A stretch of DNA of 44,543 nucleotides from Thermoguttaceae bacterium (GCA_017447865.1 JAFSMO010000059.1:1-44543), one strand, 5' to 3'. Counted from the first letter of the stretch, positions 16,328 to 25,365 are shown. The notes: generated from the letters alone by a model not told the origin. Translations and numbers: made by a program.

Positions 16328-18619
16328 ATGTACCACCCGATTTTCCACTCCCTGCCGCTGCTCGTCTCGCTGATCCTCGTCCTGGGGATCCTCGCGTGGT
16401 GGAGTGTTTTACCTCAAAACCGGCGAAAATCGTGGCTTCTGGTTCTTCCGCGCTGGGTTTTGCTTCTTCTACTCCTCTGGGTCCTCGCCCGCCCATCCTC
16501 CACGCAGACGGAAACCGAGACGTACCCGGGAAGCGTTCTGATCCTCGCGGACTCCTCCCGCAGCATGGAAGTCGCCGACTGCCCGGAGAAAAAATCCCGC
16601 TTCGAAGCGCAAAAAAACGCCCTGACGCAAAGCGCGCCGGAACTCGCCCGGATGAGTCAAAACGTCGAAACGGAGGTTTTCGCGTTCGACCGGACGCTCC
16701 ATTCCATGAAGTTAAAACCGGACGGGAAGATCGGGTTTTCGAAAGACCCGACCGGCGACGAAACGGCCCTCGGCGCGGCGCTTTTGGAGGTTCTGCGCAA
16801 AACCTCCGGGAAAAAAGTCCTTGGGGTCGTACTTCTGAGTGACGGCGCGCAGCGTGCCCTTCCGCCTCGGGATGCACTCCCGCAAACGGCCGCCAGCCGC
16901 ATGAGCCGCCTCGGGATCCCTCTTTTCGTCGTGCCGTTCGGATCGGACCGCCAGGAAGACCAGGCCCCCGACGCGGTGCTGGAGGATTTTCTGGTCGATC
17001 AGCGCGTTTTCGTGAACACGGAAGTCGCCGTCACGGGCCGGATCCGCCTCGACGGCCTCGCGAAAACGCCCGTTCCGGTGGAACTTCTCGTCGAAACTCC
17101 CACGGGCTCGATGGAGATCGCGGCCGAAACGACCATTCAGGCCGAAGCTCCCGGAGAAACCGTTCCGGTCCTCCTTTCCTGGACCCCGAAAGAGCCGGGC
17201 GAGGTGAAAGTCACGCTCCGCGTTCCGCCTCAGGCCGGCGAAGCGTCCATCCTTAATAATCAGCTCGACGCCTTCGTGACGGTCTCCAAAACGGGCCTGC
17301 GCGTGCTCTACCTGGAAGGAGCGTTTCGCCCCGAGACCGGGTTCCTGCGCCGCGCTCTGGATTCTGCCAGCGAGATCCAGCTCGACCTGGTGCGATTGAA
17401 CGACCCGAAAATTTCCAGTACTCCCGAAGGAGGTATTTCCGCCAAAGCGCCAAACCTTTCTGAACTTCTGAACGAAGAGTACGCGGTGGTGATCCTCGGC
17501 GACGTAAGCGCGGCCAATTTTCGGCCCAATGATTTGGAACTGCTCGCCCAAAAGGTCCACGACGGAACCGGCCTTTTGACCCTCGGCGGCCTGCGAAACT
17601 ACGGCCCCGGCGGATTTGCGAACTCGCCTCTGGCGGGTCTTTTGCCGGTGGTTTTGGATTCGTCGAAGGACTCGAAGGAACCCACGGCATTGGCTCAGGC
17701 GCACTGGAACCTTCCCGTCCGGTTCCATCTTAATCCGGCGGGGCGGCATCACACGGCGCTGGCGCTCGACTCGCAAAGCTCCCGTTCCGACCAGATTTGG
17801 GCGAAACTCCCGCCCTTGGATGGTGCAAACCGGTTTGTTGAAGTAAAGCCCGGCGCGAAGGTTTTGGCGTCCGATTTCACGCCGGAAAACCAGGAGATCC
17901 CGCTGCTGATCGAGCAGACGTCCGGCCGGGGGCGAGTCATGACGCTGGCGGTCGATAGTACGTGGCGGTGGCAGCTCGGCGGCTACGGCGAGGCCCACAA
18001 ACGGTTCTGGCGCCAGCTCATTTTCTGGCTCGCCAATCGCGATGCAACGCTTGACGGGACCGTTTCGCTGATCCTCCCGCAGAGGCGTTTTCCGCAGGAA
18101 CAGAAAATCGATTTTCAAGTCTCCGCGCGTCTTTCAAACGGCGTGACCCCACAGCCGCCCGAGACGAATACGCCAGAGGAAAATTGGACCGCCATACTGG
18201 AATGGCCGGAAGGAAAACGGCAAACGATTCCGCTCACCCCGGAGAATAGTCTGATGAAGGGGCAGATCCCCGAAAATCTTCCGGAGGGCGACTACATGCT
18301 TTCGGCGGCGGTGACGCATCAGGGGCAAAAACTCGGGGAAAGCCGGTGCAGATTCCAGGTTTACCGTCACGATCTGGAACTGGATCACGCGCAGGCGGAG
18401 CCGGAACTTCTGACCGCGCTGGCCCAGATGACCGGCGGGGAACGCATCGAGCCGGCCGATCTGGGAAAACTCTGGGACCGTCTGGCCGCGAGCCGGGAAG
18501 AACTGAAAATCGAGCGGAAACTGGAACTCCCGCTTTGGGACCGCTGGTGGTGGCTCGCCGTCATTTTGAGCCTTTTATGCTTCGAGTGGTTCTGGCGGAA
18601 ACACCGAGGTCTTCCGTAA
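16328..18619 (+). CDS. VWA-domain membrane protein with glutamine-amidotransferase-like region
   Basis: This 763-residue membrane protein has two N-terminal transmembrane helices (about 9-29 and 36-56), a von Willebrand A domain with the metal-binding motif DSSRSM (about 71) and a LLSDGAQ segment, a beta-sandwich region, and a domain (about 330-560) like the glutamine-amidotransferase-like fold of planctomycete VWA proteins (VLYLEGAFRPETGFLRRAL, LGGLRNYGPGG). A last hydrophobic helix (about 738-757) ends in Arg/Lys/His. Homologues usually sit beside MoxR ATPase and DUF58 genes; those are not adjacent here. A 190-bp gap with no clear promoter precedes it. Role unknown. Confidence 0.85.
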   Translation: MYHPIFHSLPLLVSLILVLGILAWWSVLPQNRRKSWLLVLPRWVLLLLLLWVLARPSSTQTETETYPGSVLILADSSRSMEVADCPEKKSRFEAQKNALTQSAPELARMSQNVETEVFAFDRTLHSMKLKPDGKIGFSKDPTGDETALGAALLEVLRKTSGKKVLGVVLLSDGAQRALPPRDALPQTAASRMSRLGIPLFVVPFGSDRQEDQAPDAVLEDFLVDQRVFVNTEVAVTGRIRLDGLAKTPVPVELLVETPTGSMEIAAETTIQAEAPGETVPVLLSWTPKEPGEVKVTLRVPPQAGEASILNNQLDAFVTVSKTGLRVLYLEGAFRPETGFLRRALDSASEIQLDLVRLNDPKISSTPEGGISAKAPNLSELLNEEYAVVILGDVSAANFRPNDLELLAQKVHDGTGLLTLGGLRNYGPGGFANSPLAGLLPVVLDSSKDSKEPTALAQAHWNLPVRFHLNPAGRHHTALALDSQSSRSDQIWAKLPPLDGANRFVEVKPGAKVLASDFTPENQEIPLLIEQTSGRGRVMTLAVDSTWRWQLGGYGEAHKRFWRQLIFWLANRDATLDGTVSLILPQRRFPQEQKIDFQVSARLSNGVTPQPPETNTPEENWTAILEWPEGKRQTIPLTPENSLMKGQIPENLPEGDYMLSAAVTHQGQKLGESRCRFQVYRHDLELDHAQAEPELLTALAQMTGGERIEPADLGKLWDRLAASREELKIERKLELPLWDRWWWLAVILSLLCFEWFWRKHRGLP

Positions 18620-18641
18620 ACGCCTTTTTTCGGCGCCCCCC

Positions 18642-18669
18642 TTGACAAAACTTTCGTCTGTGCTATAAT
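18642..18669 (+). promoter_or_regulatory. Promoter of rpsD
   Basis: TTGACA (18642-18647), a 16-nt spacer and TATAAT (18664-18669) preceded by TGC, an extended -10. Six C residues abut the -35. It is the closest match to consensus in the window. Confidence 0.9.
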
Positions 18670-18802
18670 ACGTGTTCTGCTTTGTATTACCGGCATTTTT
18701 GGAAACCTCGGTGGTTTCTCCACTTTTGCCACGTCACGGCAAGAGGGTAACACAAAAAAGCAGCTCAAACTCACACTTTACAGTTTACGAAAGGAACCTC
18801 AA

Positions 18803-19447
18803 ATGGCTCACTATGTTGGACCAAAAGCGCGTATTAACCGTCGTTTCGCGGTGAAAAGCAATGACGAAACCAAAGGCGACATTCTTGGGATTTTTGAAAG
18901 CGCTGGTGCGCTGCGCGCGACGAAACGCCGCCCGTTCGCTCCTGGTATGGCTCGTCCCCGCGGCCGTAAATCCGTGTACGGCCAGTCTCTTGCCGAGAAA
19001 CAGAAGATCAAGTACGCCTACGGGATCAGTGAGCGTCAGCTTCGTAAACTTTACGCAATTGCCAAGCGTCAGCAGGGCAACACCGGTGAAAACCTGAAGG
19101 TCCTCTGCGAGCGCCGCCTCGACAACGTGATCCGCTGCGCCGGTCTGGCCAAGACCCGTCCGCAGGCTCGCCAGGGCGTGGCTCACCGTCACTTCCTCGT
19201 CAATGGCGTTCCGACGACCGCCGCTTCTTTCTCCGTTCGTCCCGGTGACGTGATCACCGTGAAGAAGAGCGAAAAACTCCAGGAAATGTACAAGGCGATC
19301 TTCGAGGAAATGAAAACCGTCTCCGCCTCTTCGTGGCTGACCGTTGACGAAGAAAACCTCGCCATTACCGTCACCTCGATGCCGATGGCTGCGGACTTCT
19401 GCCTGCCGATCGAAATCGACCTCGTGGTCGAGTTCCTCGCCCGTTAA
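18803..19447 (+). CDS. rpsD: 30S ribosomal protein S4
   Basis: This is ribosomal protein uS4, an early assembly protein that binds 16S rRNA. The 214-residue product has the N-terminal basic domain (GPKARINRRF, KRRPFAPGMARPRGRKSVYG, LAEKQKIKYAYGISERQLRK) and the S4 RNA-binding domain (LCERRLDNVIRCAGLAKTRP, HRHFLVNG, SFSVRPGDVITV). The N-terminus lacks the cysteine cluster of zinc-type S4. GAAAGGAA precedes the ATG. It stands alone between its own promoter and terminator, outside an alpha-operon setting. Confidence 0.96.
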   Translation: MAHYVGPKARINRRFAVKSNDETKGDILGIFESAGALRATKRRPFAPGMARPRGRKSVYGQSLAEKQKIKYAYGISERQLRKLYAIAKRQQGNTGENLKVLCERRLDNVIRCAGLAKTRPQARQGVAHRHFLVNGVPTTAASFSVRPGDVITVKKSEKLQEMYKAIFEEMKTVSASSWLTVDEENLAITVTSMPMAADFCLPIEIDLVVEFLAR

Positions 19448-19463
19448 TTTTCAACGCATTGAA

Positions 19464-19493
19464 AAAGGCCTCCTTTCCATGGAGGCTTTTTTT
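19464..19493 (+). terminator. Intrinsic terminator after rpsD
   Basis: Stem GCCTCC (19468-19473) / GGAGGC (19481-19486) followed by seven T residues. Confidence 0.9.
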
Positions 19494-19590
19494 ATGGAAA
19501 AGTCTCTCTTCCGAATTTACCCCCCCTTTTGGCCATTTTTCCCCGTTTCTCTTCTTGACGTTTTTTTCAAGAAATTTTTTCTGAATCCTC

Positions 19591-19619
19591 TGGACAAAAA
19601 GATGATTTTATGGTAGAAT
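19591..19619 (+). promoter_or_regulatory. Promoter of rsmH
   Basis: TGGACA (19591-19596), a 17-nt spacer and TAGAAT (19614-19619). No C-tract precedes this -35. Confidence 0.65.
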
Positions 19620-19734
19620 GAAAATAAAATGATTTTTCCGAAAATATCGATTAAATCAATTAGCAAAAAATTTCCGGCACAGAGTGTTCGATTCGTCCTT
19701 TCGAACACTTCAAACCAGTCCTCAGCGCCTCGTC

Positions 19735-20646
19735 ATGCCCGAAGAACCTGAATCCTTTTCCCCTCAGCCCCATACAGTTCACGTTCCGGTAATGCTTCGT
19801 GAAATACTGGAGGCTCTCGACCCGCAGCCGGGCCAAATCATCGTGGACGGAACCCTTGGCGGCGGCGGGCATACGCGGGCTTTGGCGGAACGCGTAGGAA
19901 AGGACGGACTGGTCATTTCCCTTGATCGGGATCCCGGAGCCATTGAACGGGCGGAAAAAGCCCTTCACGGCCTGCCGATCATCCTCGCGCATAGCAATTT
20001 CAGCGAGCTGCAGGAGGTTCTGGATGAAATCAAATGCGGGAAAGTCGATGGCATGATGCTCGACCTGGGCCTTTCGAGTGATCAGCTCGCTGACCAGGAA
20101 CGCGGGTTCAGTTTCAACTCCGACGGTCCCCTGGATTTGCGTTTTAATCCGGACGAAGGAAAACCGGCGCACCACCTCGTCAACACGATGAAAGAAGCGA
20201 ACCTGGCCGACCTGATTTTCGAGTACGGCGAGGAGCGTTTCAGCCGCCGGATCGCGAGGAAGATCTGCGAGATTCGTCGTGACCACCCCATCCGGACGGC
20301 CAGCGAACTGGCAGAGATCGTCCGCCGCTGCGTACCGCACTCCCCCCGGGAAACGATCGACCGCGCGACCCGCACGTTTCAGGCGCTAAGGATCGCGGTC
20401 AACGGGGAACTGCAGGCGCTGGAAAAAATTTTGCGAGAAATTCCCTATTGCGTCAAGCCCGGCGGAAAAGTCGCGATTTTGAGCTTTCACTCGCTTGAAG
20501 ATCGCCTGGTTAAAGACGCTTTTCGAGAAAAAAAGTGCTATCGAACTGTGAATAAAAAACCGATATTAGCTGATACGGAGGAAATTGCACGAAATCCTCG
20601 CTCACGCAGCGCAAAACTGCGCATCGCTGAAATCGTTGAGGAGTAA
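19735..20646 (+). CDS. rsmH: 16S rRNA (cytosine1402-N4)-methyltransferase
   Basis: RsmH (MraW) methylates N4 of C1402 in 16S rRNA with S-adenosylmethionine. The product has HVPVMLREILEAL, the cofactor motif DGTLGGGGHT, ISLDRDPGAI, GMMLDLGLSSDQL, ATRTFQALRIAVNGELQAL and the KPGGKVAILSFHSLEDRLVK block. The ATG at 19735 gives 303 residues, near the family norm. A GTG at 19684 would add 17 residues; neither start has a convincing ribosome binding site. Elsewhere rsmH opens the division and cell-wall cluster and is followed by ftsL; here a LysM membrane-protein gene follows instead. Confidence 0.95.
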   Translation: MPEEPESFSPQPHTVHVPVMLREILEALDPQPGQIIVDGTLGGGGHTRALAERVGKDGLVISLDRDPGAIERAEKALHGLPIILAHSNFSELQEVLDEIKCGKVDGMMLDLGLSSDQLADQERGFSFNSDGPLDLRFNPDEGKPAHHLVNTMKEANLADLIFEYGEERFSRRIARKICEIRRDHPIRTASELAEIVRRCVPHSPRETIDRATRTFQALRIAVNGELQALEKILREIPYCVKPGGKVAILSFHSLEDRLVKDAFREKKCYRTVNKKPILADTEEIARNPRSRSAKLRIAEIVEE

Positions 20647-20664
20647 TTCACAGAGGAGTAATTC
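20638..20664 (+). repeat. Tandem duplication carrying the ribosome binding site
   Basis: GAGGAGTAATTC occurs twice with a 15-bp period (20638-20649 and 20653-20664). The first copy contains the rsmH stop codon. The second supplies GAGGAG 7 nt before the GTG start of the next gene. Confidence 0.8.
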
Positions 20665-20665
20665 G

Positions 20666-23089
20666 GTGGGGAAAAAGAACCGGAATCGTGGCAGCGGCCG
20701 CGGCAGATACGACGACATGTTCGACTATGCCGGTGGTAATGACGAGGATTACCAGTACAGCTACCAGGATGAAATCGACAGCGCTGAATTTGTTGATGTC
20801 GAGAATTCACAAAAGGATTCGCGCAGTAAGGAAACTATGCCTCCAGCCGAAAAAAAGTCCAAATCCCTTGCCTCCGAGGAACGGGAATCGTGGGATTTCA
20901 TCAAGGCCAAAATGGATCAGTCGCTGAGTAAACTCGGCGGCAGTTCGACCTCCACGAAGAAAAGTGAAAGAACGGAAAAAACCTCCGCAGATTCCTCGAA
21001 GGAAAAAAAAGAAAAGAAGCCGAAAGGGCCCAACCCCGTCCTGGTTTTCTTCGGAAAGGTGAAATCCTTTTTCTCCTCTTCCTTCCAGAAAATCGGTGCC
21101 GCCTTCAAGCGCAAGCCCAAACCGAAGGGAGAAGAGAACAAGACCGCAAAACCCGGCAAGGACGAAGCCCAGAAGAAACCCGGAGTCACCACGAGGACGT
21201 TCTCCTTCCTGAAAAAAAAGACGGAACCCCTCACGGATGCAGTAACAGCGACCCGTCAAAAAAACGAGTCCCAGAATTCCTCCGGAGAATCCAGGGCTTC
21301 CAAAGACTCGAAGCCAACGGCTGAAACCCTGCTCCGCAAACGCCGCAGGACGTACCTGATCATCGGTTCCCTCACGATGAGCATCGTGGTGCTCTTCATA
21401 ACCGCCGGGATCCTGTTCCTCGTGAACCGTTCCGGTAAACCGGGCAAACCCGTGGCACAGAACACCGAAACGACCGAGCAAACCGAAATCTCAGCGGAAA
21501 CTTCGCAAAATGACGATTTTTCCCTCCCGGGCATAACGGCGGTTTCCAACTCCAATTCCAGGGAAGCGGAAAAAGCAGACGCTCCGCCTGCGCTGGATTC
21601 CGATTTGGGTCTTCCTGGCCTGATTGATGAGCCTGCGAATGATTTGATTCCGGCATCCGATACGAACTCCAAAGCGGAGAAAAAACCGGAGAAGAAAAAC
21701 GACAATAAAAAGTCGAAAAAAGAGGACAAAACCGGAAAACCCGAAAATGAGATCCCCACAGTTGACGATCTCGCGGCCGATTTGACGGTCGGCGACGTCG
21801 TGAATTCCGACTCGGAGGATCTGAAAAGCACGGATCCTTTGGATTCTCTGAATTCCCTCGTGGATGAAAGTGGAACCCAACCCGCGGAGGAAAAGGACCC
21901 AGCCAAAACTCAGGAAAAGGAAGAAAAATCCGAAGATCCGCTTGCGGAGTTGGGGTCTTTGTCAGAACTCGACGCTTCCGGGAATACGTCGGAGAAAGCG
22001 CCTGAACCAGGCGATCTTTCGGACCTTGCTTCCCTGACGGACTCCACCCCGGAGACGGCTCCGTCAGAAGCCAATGATTCAGGAAATACCACCCTGCAGG
22101 AAGAAACGCCGTCGCTCAACGAGACGGCCTTGCAGGAAACGGGAGAAAAGGATTCCTCCAGCGAATCGTCTCCTTCCCTTTTGGACCTTCCGGAGTCGGT
22201 TACTCCCGGCTCGGCTTCCGTTTCGCCGACGCTTTCACGTTCCGAAGATCAGAATCAGCTTCCGGAAGAAATGGGGACTCCAGACGGTGTAACCCCCGGT
22301 TCCAATATTGATTCCTGGAACACGCCGGAAACTACCGAAAAACCCGCGGCAAACGAAGACTCAACGGCCGCTCTGGACCTTCCTTCCGATCCTTTGGCGG
22401 AGCTTTCCCCAACCAAAGAGTCCAAATCGGAAGACCCGGGGTTCAATTTGGACCTTGACGAAAACAGCGGCACGAAGAAGAAAGAAAAAACCTCCAAAAC
22501 GGATGGTTTGGGTGATTTTGGTCAGCTCGACGGTTTGGGTGATGTTTCCCCGGCTCAGGCTTCCACGTTTGATTCGGACCTGGGAAGCGGAAACGATTTA
22601 ACTCCGCCCGGGGCATCAAAAGGACAAAAAGACGTAAAATACACAAACTACACCACGTTGAAAGACGACAGTTTCTGGAAGATTTCCGAGAAATTTTACC
22701 AGACGCCAGCTTACGAAAAAGCGCTTTCCCGATACAATATTGACGTCGTACCCGACCCGAGCAACCTGAAGGAAGGAACGGTCCTTCAGATCCCGGACGT
22801 GAATTTCCTTCGGAGCTGCTACCCGACGCTCTGCCCGCAGCCGCTGCAGGTGGTTCAGGTTCCAGATTCGCAGAATTCCGATCAAACTCGGGGAGTTCAA
22901 TACTACTGCGCAATGGAAGGCGACACGCTTTCGCTGATTGCGGAACGGCTTTTGGGCGATGCATCCCTTTGGCCGAAAATTTACCGTTTGAATGCCGACA
23001 AAATAAAGGAAATGGACCTGGTACCAGCAGGAGTGAAACTTTTGATTCCGGCAGATGAAACGATCCCGGAGCAGAACATCTGGCAGTAA
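20666..23089 (+). CDS. Single-pass membrane protein with two C-terminal LysM-like domains
   Basis: The 807-residue product has a charged Lys/Ser/Glu-rich cytoplasmic region, one transmembrane helix (about 229-252, preceded by KRRRTY), a long low-complexity Ser/Glu/Asp/Pro-rich segment, and two LysM-like domains at about 658 (TTLKDDSFWKISEKFY) and 744 (CAMEGDTLSLIAERLLGD). LysM domains bind peptidoglycan or related glycans, so this may tie the membrane to the cell wall. The GTG at 20666 is chosen because GAGGAG lies 7 nt upstream and overlap with rsmH is avoided. Its place just after rsmH is where other bacteria have ftsL, also a bitopic protein. It is probably co-transcribed with rsmH. Confidence 0.88.
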   Translation: MGKKNRNRGSGRGRYDDMFDYAGGNDEDYQYSYQDEIDSAEFVDVENSQKDSRSKETMPPAEKKSKSLASEERESWDFIKAKMDQSLSKLGGSSTSTKKSERTEKTSADSSKEKKEKKPKGPNPVLVFFGKVKSFFSSSFQKIGAAFKRKPKPKGEENKTAKPGKDEAQKKPGVTTRTFSFLKKKTEPLTDAVTATRQKNESQNSSGESRASKDSKPTAETLLRKRRRTYLIIGSLTMSIVVLFITAGILFLVNRSGKPGKPVAQNTETTEQTEISAETSQNDDFSLPGITAVSNSNSREAEKADAPPALDSDLGLPGLIDEPANDLIPASDTNSKAEKKPEKKNDNKKSKKEDKTGKPENEIPTVDDLAADLTVGDVVNSDSEDLKSTDPLDSLNSLVDESGTQPAEEKDPAKTQEKEEKSEDPLAELGSLSELDASGNTSEKAPEPGDLSDLASLTDSTPETAPSEANDSGNTTLQEETPSLNETALQETGEKDSSSESSPSLLDLPESVTPGSASVSPTLSRSEDQNQLPEEMGTPDGVTPGSNIDSWNTPETTEKPAANEDSTAALDLPSDPLAELSPTKESKSEDPGFNLDLDENSGTKKKEKTSKTDGLGDFGQLDGLGDVSPAQASTFDSDLGSGNDLTPPGASKGQKDVKYTNYTTLKDDSFWKISEKFYQTPAYEKALSRYNIDVVPDPSNLKEGTVLQIPDVNFLRSCYPTLCPQPLQVVQVPDSQNSDQTRGVQYYCAMEGDTLSLIAERLLGDASLWPKIYRLNADKIKEMDLVPAGVKLLIPADETIPEQNIWQ

Positions 23090-23143
23090 AATCAGGAATC
23101 CCCATTTCCGGGAATTATTTTCATTTTTTAAAACATAAAAACC

Positions 23144-24784
23144 ATGGACTACTCAAAATTTTATCACGATTGGCTCCAGCTTGACCTTGCTCCGGAAGAA
23201 GTCCCGAATTTCTATCAAATTCTGGGAGTACGGAACATGGAACCCGACGTGCAGAAAATTGAGACCGCGTTTCAGAGTACTCTCGACCGTCTTCAGAGCG
23301 TTAATGGAATGACGAACCCGGAGGCTTATACCGCCATCATGAGCCGGGTGCTGGAAGCGCATAAGGTTTTCATCGATCCGAATCAGAAACACGCTTACGA
23401 CATGCAGCTTTCCGAGAATACCGGGGAGCGGGTCTGGAAAGGCTACGAGCGCCCGTCGTTCCTCACTCGATTGCGTCAAATGAGTCTGATCGCCTTTAGT
23501 TTCCTCCTTGGTTTTGGCGTGGTGGCCGTCCTGGCGCTTTCCGCCGAACGCAATCCAGACGGTTCCATCGTTTTCCGCGAAGAATCGCAAGCCCATAAGG
23601 CTCTGCCGTTTGCTTCCCAGCTCGACTACGTGGTTTACCGTCCTTCCATCGCGCAGGACTATCAGCCGAATGGCTACACGGTCGCCGCGAATAAAGCGGC
23701 TCATAAAACGGAATCCGCTTTGGCTGATGCTCCTTTGGAAACTTCAGAGCCGAACGCGGAAGCACAAAATACAGAGCGTCCTGACTCAAGCGCGATCGCC
23801 AAAAACCAGAGCCCACAGTCGGAAATGGAAGAATTTTCGCAAATTCTTTCTGAAAAAATTCCCGCTCCAAACCGTCAGGAGGTTGCAAAAGTCAATCGCC
23901 GCTCACCTTTGTATAACAAAACCGTGGCCTTGAGCGATGGTTCTTCGGAGAATTCGAAAAAGCAGAGCGGCAATAAAAACGATCAGGAATCGGAAATCGG
24001 GTCAGAAATTCCTGCAGAAACACCTGCGCCAACCTTACCGCAAGTGGCTTCCACCGTTCAGGAGTCGGTTTTCTCACTGACGTCCGTGATCGAACTTTTG
24101 GAAAACGTCCGTTCCAATCTGGATTTTTCCAAACCGGACGCGGCGGAGGCGTATACGCTGCTTCAGTACCAGACCATTCATGAAATCCTTCAGAAACTGT
24201 GCGAAGTGGAAGGAGCATTGGAGCCGGAAGACGTCAGGAAATTCGCAGAATACACGCTGAAAGTCATGACGGATTTGGGCTGGGAGAAGCATTTCGACGA
24301 AGCGTATTTGCTTTGCGACACGATGAAGAAATTCAGCGAAAAACGGGATTTGGCGGACTTGCTGGACGAGGCCGTAACTCAGCGGCGCAGCGCGATCCAG
24401 AACTACCAGACCCTGTACAACAGTTCCAGGAAAGTGCTGGAACGGCTCCAGGAAAATCCCGACGATCCCGAGCTGAATACGCAGTACGCGATGTGGCTCT
24501 GGCAGGACACGGGGGAAATCGAGGAATCCATCCCGTATTTGGCCAAGAGTCAGTACACGGTGATTCGCCGCGCGGCCATTTCGGAAATGCAACTCGCTCA
24601 GGACGAAAGCCTGAACACACCGGCTACGACTCTGAAAGTCGCGGATTACTGGTGGGACATTGCGAGTCTTTTGAAAAACCAGCGTCAGGTTTTCCTCGTG
24701 AAGGAACATGCGAAAAAGCTTTACCGCAGAGTGGATTCGAGCTTCCTGAGTCCTGACCAGAAGGAAAGAGTCGCGAGCCTTTGA
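23144..24784 (+). CDS. J-like membrane protein with planctomycete WWD domain
   Basis: This 546-residue protein starts with a planctomycete J-like module (YHDWLQLDLAPEEVPNFYQI LGV; about 7-90), in which helices I-III and a VFIDPNQKHAYD end are visible but the HPD tripeptide needed to stimulate Hsp70 is missing. One transmembrane helix follows (about 110-130), then a low-complexity segment. The helical C-terminal half ends with NTPATTLKVADYWWDIASLL, a WWD-type motif common in large exported planctomycete proteins. The function is unknown; a scaffold in the envelope is inference. It starts 54 bp after the LysM gene. Confidence 0.82.
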   Translation: MDYSKFYHDWLQLDLAPEEVPNFYQILGVRNMEPDVQKIETAFQSTLDRLQSVNGMTNPEAYTAIMSRVLEAHKVFIDPNQKHAYDMQLSENTGERVWKGYERPSFLTRLRQMSLIAFSFLLGFGVVAVLALSAERNPDGSIVFREESQAHKALPFASQLDYVVYRPSIAQDYQPNGYTVAANKAAHKTESALADAPLETSEPNAEAQNTERPDSSAIAKNQSPQSEMEEFSQILSEKIPAPNRQEVAKVNRRSPLYNKTVALSDGSSENSKKQSGNKNDQESEIGSEIPAETPAPTLPQVASTVQESVFSLTSVIELLENVRSNLDFSKPDAAEAYTLLQYQTIHEILQKLCEVEGALEPEDVRKFAEYTLKVMTDLGWEKHFDEAYLLCDTMKKFSEKRDLADLLDEAVTQRRSAIQNYQTLYNSSRKVLERLQENPDDPELNTQYAMWLWQDTGEIEESIPYLAKSQYTVIRRAAISEMQLAQDESLNTPATTLKVADYWWDIASLLKNQRQVFLVKEHAKKLYRRVDSSFLSPDQKERVASL

Positions 24785-24843
24785 AACAGGGACGCCAGGA
24801 TTAACGAACAAATTTGGAAGTTTGCCATTTTTTCCTCCCCCCC

Positions 24844-24871
24844 TTGTAAAAAATGGCAAATGTGGTAAAAT
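24844..24871 (+). promoter_or_regulatory. Promoter of tRNA-Leu(CAA)
   Basis: TTGTAA (24844-24849), a 16-nt spacer and TAAAAT (24866-24871), preceded by a run of seven C residues. The tRNA begins about 22 bp after the -10. It is also the only clear promoter upstream of the cobalamin riboswitch. Confidence 0.75.
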
Positions 24872-24893
24872 ACAAAATCAGATGAAAGTCTGC

Positions 24894-24976
24894 GCCGGAG
24901 TGGTGGAATGGCAGACACGACGGACTCAAAATCCGTTGCTAGCGATAGCATGTGGGTTCGACTCCCACCTCCGGTA
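24894..24976 (+). tRNA. tRNA-Leu (anticodon CAA)
   Basis: Acceptor arms GCCGGAG and CTCCGGT pair (first pair G-U). The anticodon stem ACGGA / TCCGT encloses CTCAAAA, giving anticodon CAA for UUG codons. The long variable arm TGCTAGCGATAGCA is the class II type expected for leucine. The T arm contains GGTTCGACTCC. The 3' CCA is not encoded. Length 83 nt. Confidence 0.96.
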
Positions 24977-24980
24977 ATTT

Positions 24981-25018
24981 GACCGTGCTGCGGATTTTCC
25001 TCAGACGGTCTTTTTTTT
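24981..25018 (+). terminator. Intrinsic terminator after tRNA-Leu(CAA)
   Basis: Stem GACCGT / ACGGTC extended by CTG / CAG, followed by eight T residues. The U-tract ends 3 nt before the first stem of the cobalamin riboswitch. Confidence 0.9.
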
Positions 25019-25021
25019 GTT

Positions 25022-25280
25022 GCAGCGGAGCCAGGGAATCCGGTTTGAAGCCGGAACGGTCGCCGCCACTGTAAGCGAAAGTGCGCGTTTCGTTTCGATT
25101 TGCTTTTCATCGCAGAAAGAAACGGCTCGGCACAATGGAAAAATCAGGTCTGAAGCACTCTTTTGCTTTACCATTGCCGGTCCTTTAGGGGGCTGGTGAG
25201 AAGGTTTTGATTTTTCTTTTCGCGAGTCAGGAGACCTACCGCTGCACGAGGTTAAATTACGCTGCGGGCTGACGGCGTAT
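25022..25280 (+). promoter_or_regulatory. Cobalamin riboswitch
   Basis: The region matches the adenosylcobalamin-family aptamer. The closing stem is GCAGCGG (25022-25028) with CCGCTGC (25239-25245). Inside are the core GGGAATCCGGTTTGAAGCCG, then GCCGCCACTGTAAGCG, a long variable arm, and the B12 box GAGTCAGGAGACCTACCG (25224-25241), which departs from the usual consensus at about one position. A hairpin TACGC / GCGTA (25258-25279) lies where the P13 kissing-loop arm is expected. No B12 synthesis or transporter gene follows; the next gene is a DUF1559 protein. Confidence 0.93.
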
Positions 25281-25334
25281 TTGACGTAAGTTTGCATTGG
25301 TTCAGGAATTTTTTCGTACCTGGTCGTTAAAATT

Positions 25335-25365
25335 TTGCCTTCGGAAGGGGGAAATTGTATATATT
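25335..25365 (+). promoter_or_regulatory. Weak candidate promoter inside the riboswitch leader
   Basis: TTGCCT and TATATT with a 19-nt spacer. If real, it would bypass transcriptional control by the riboswitch. The spacing is poor, so this is only a candidate. Confidence 0.25.

Noticed and set aside
16207..16842. Arg/Pro-rich frame overlapping the VWA protein gene
   Set aside because: It is out of frame with the VWA protein, which has clear domains and membrane segments.
25017..25199. Open frame within the cobalamin riboswitch
   Set aside because: The sequence is explained by the RNA structure; the frame has no protein features.
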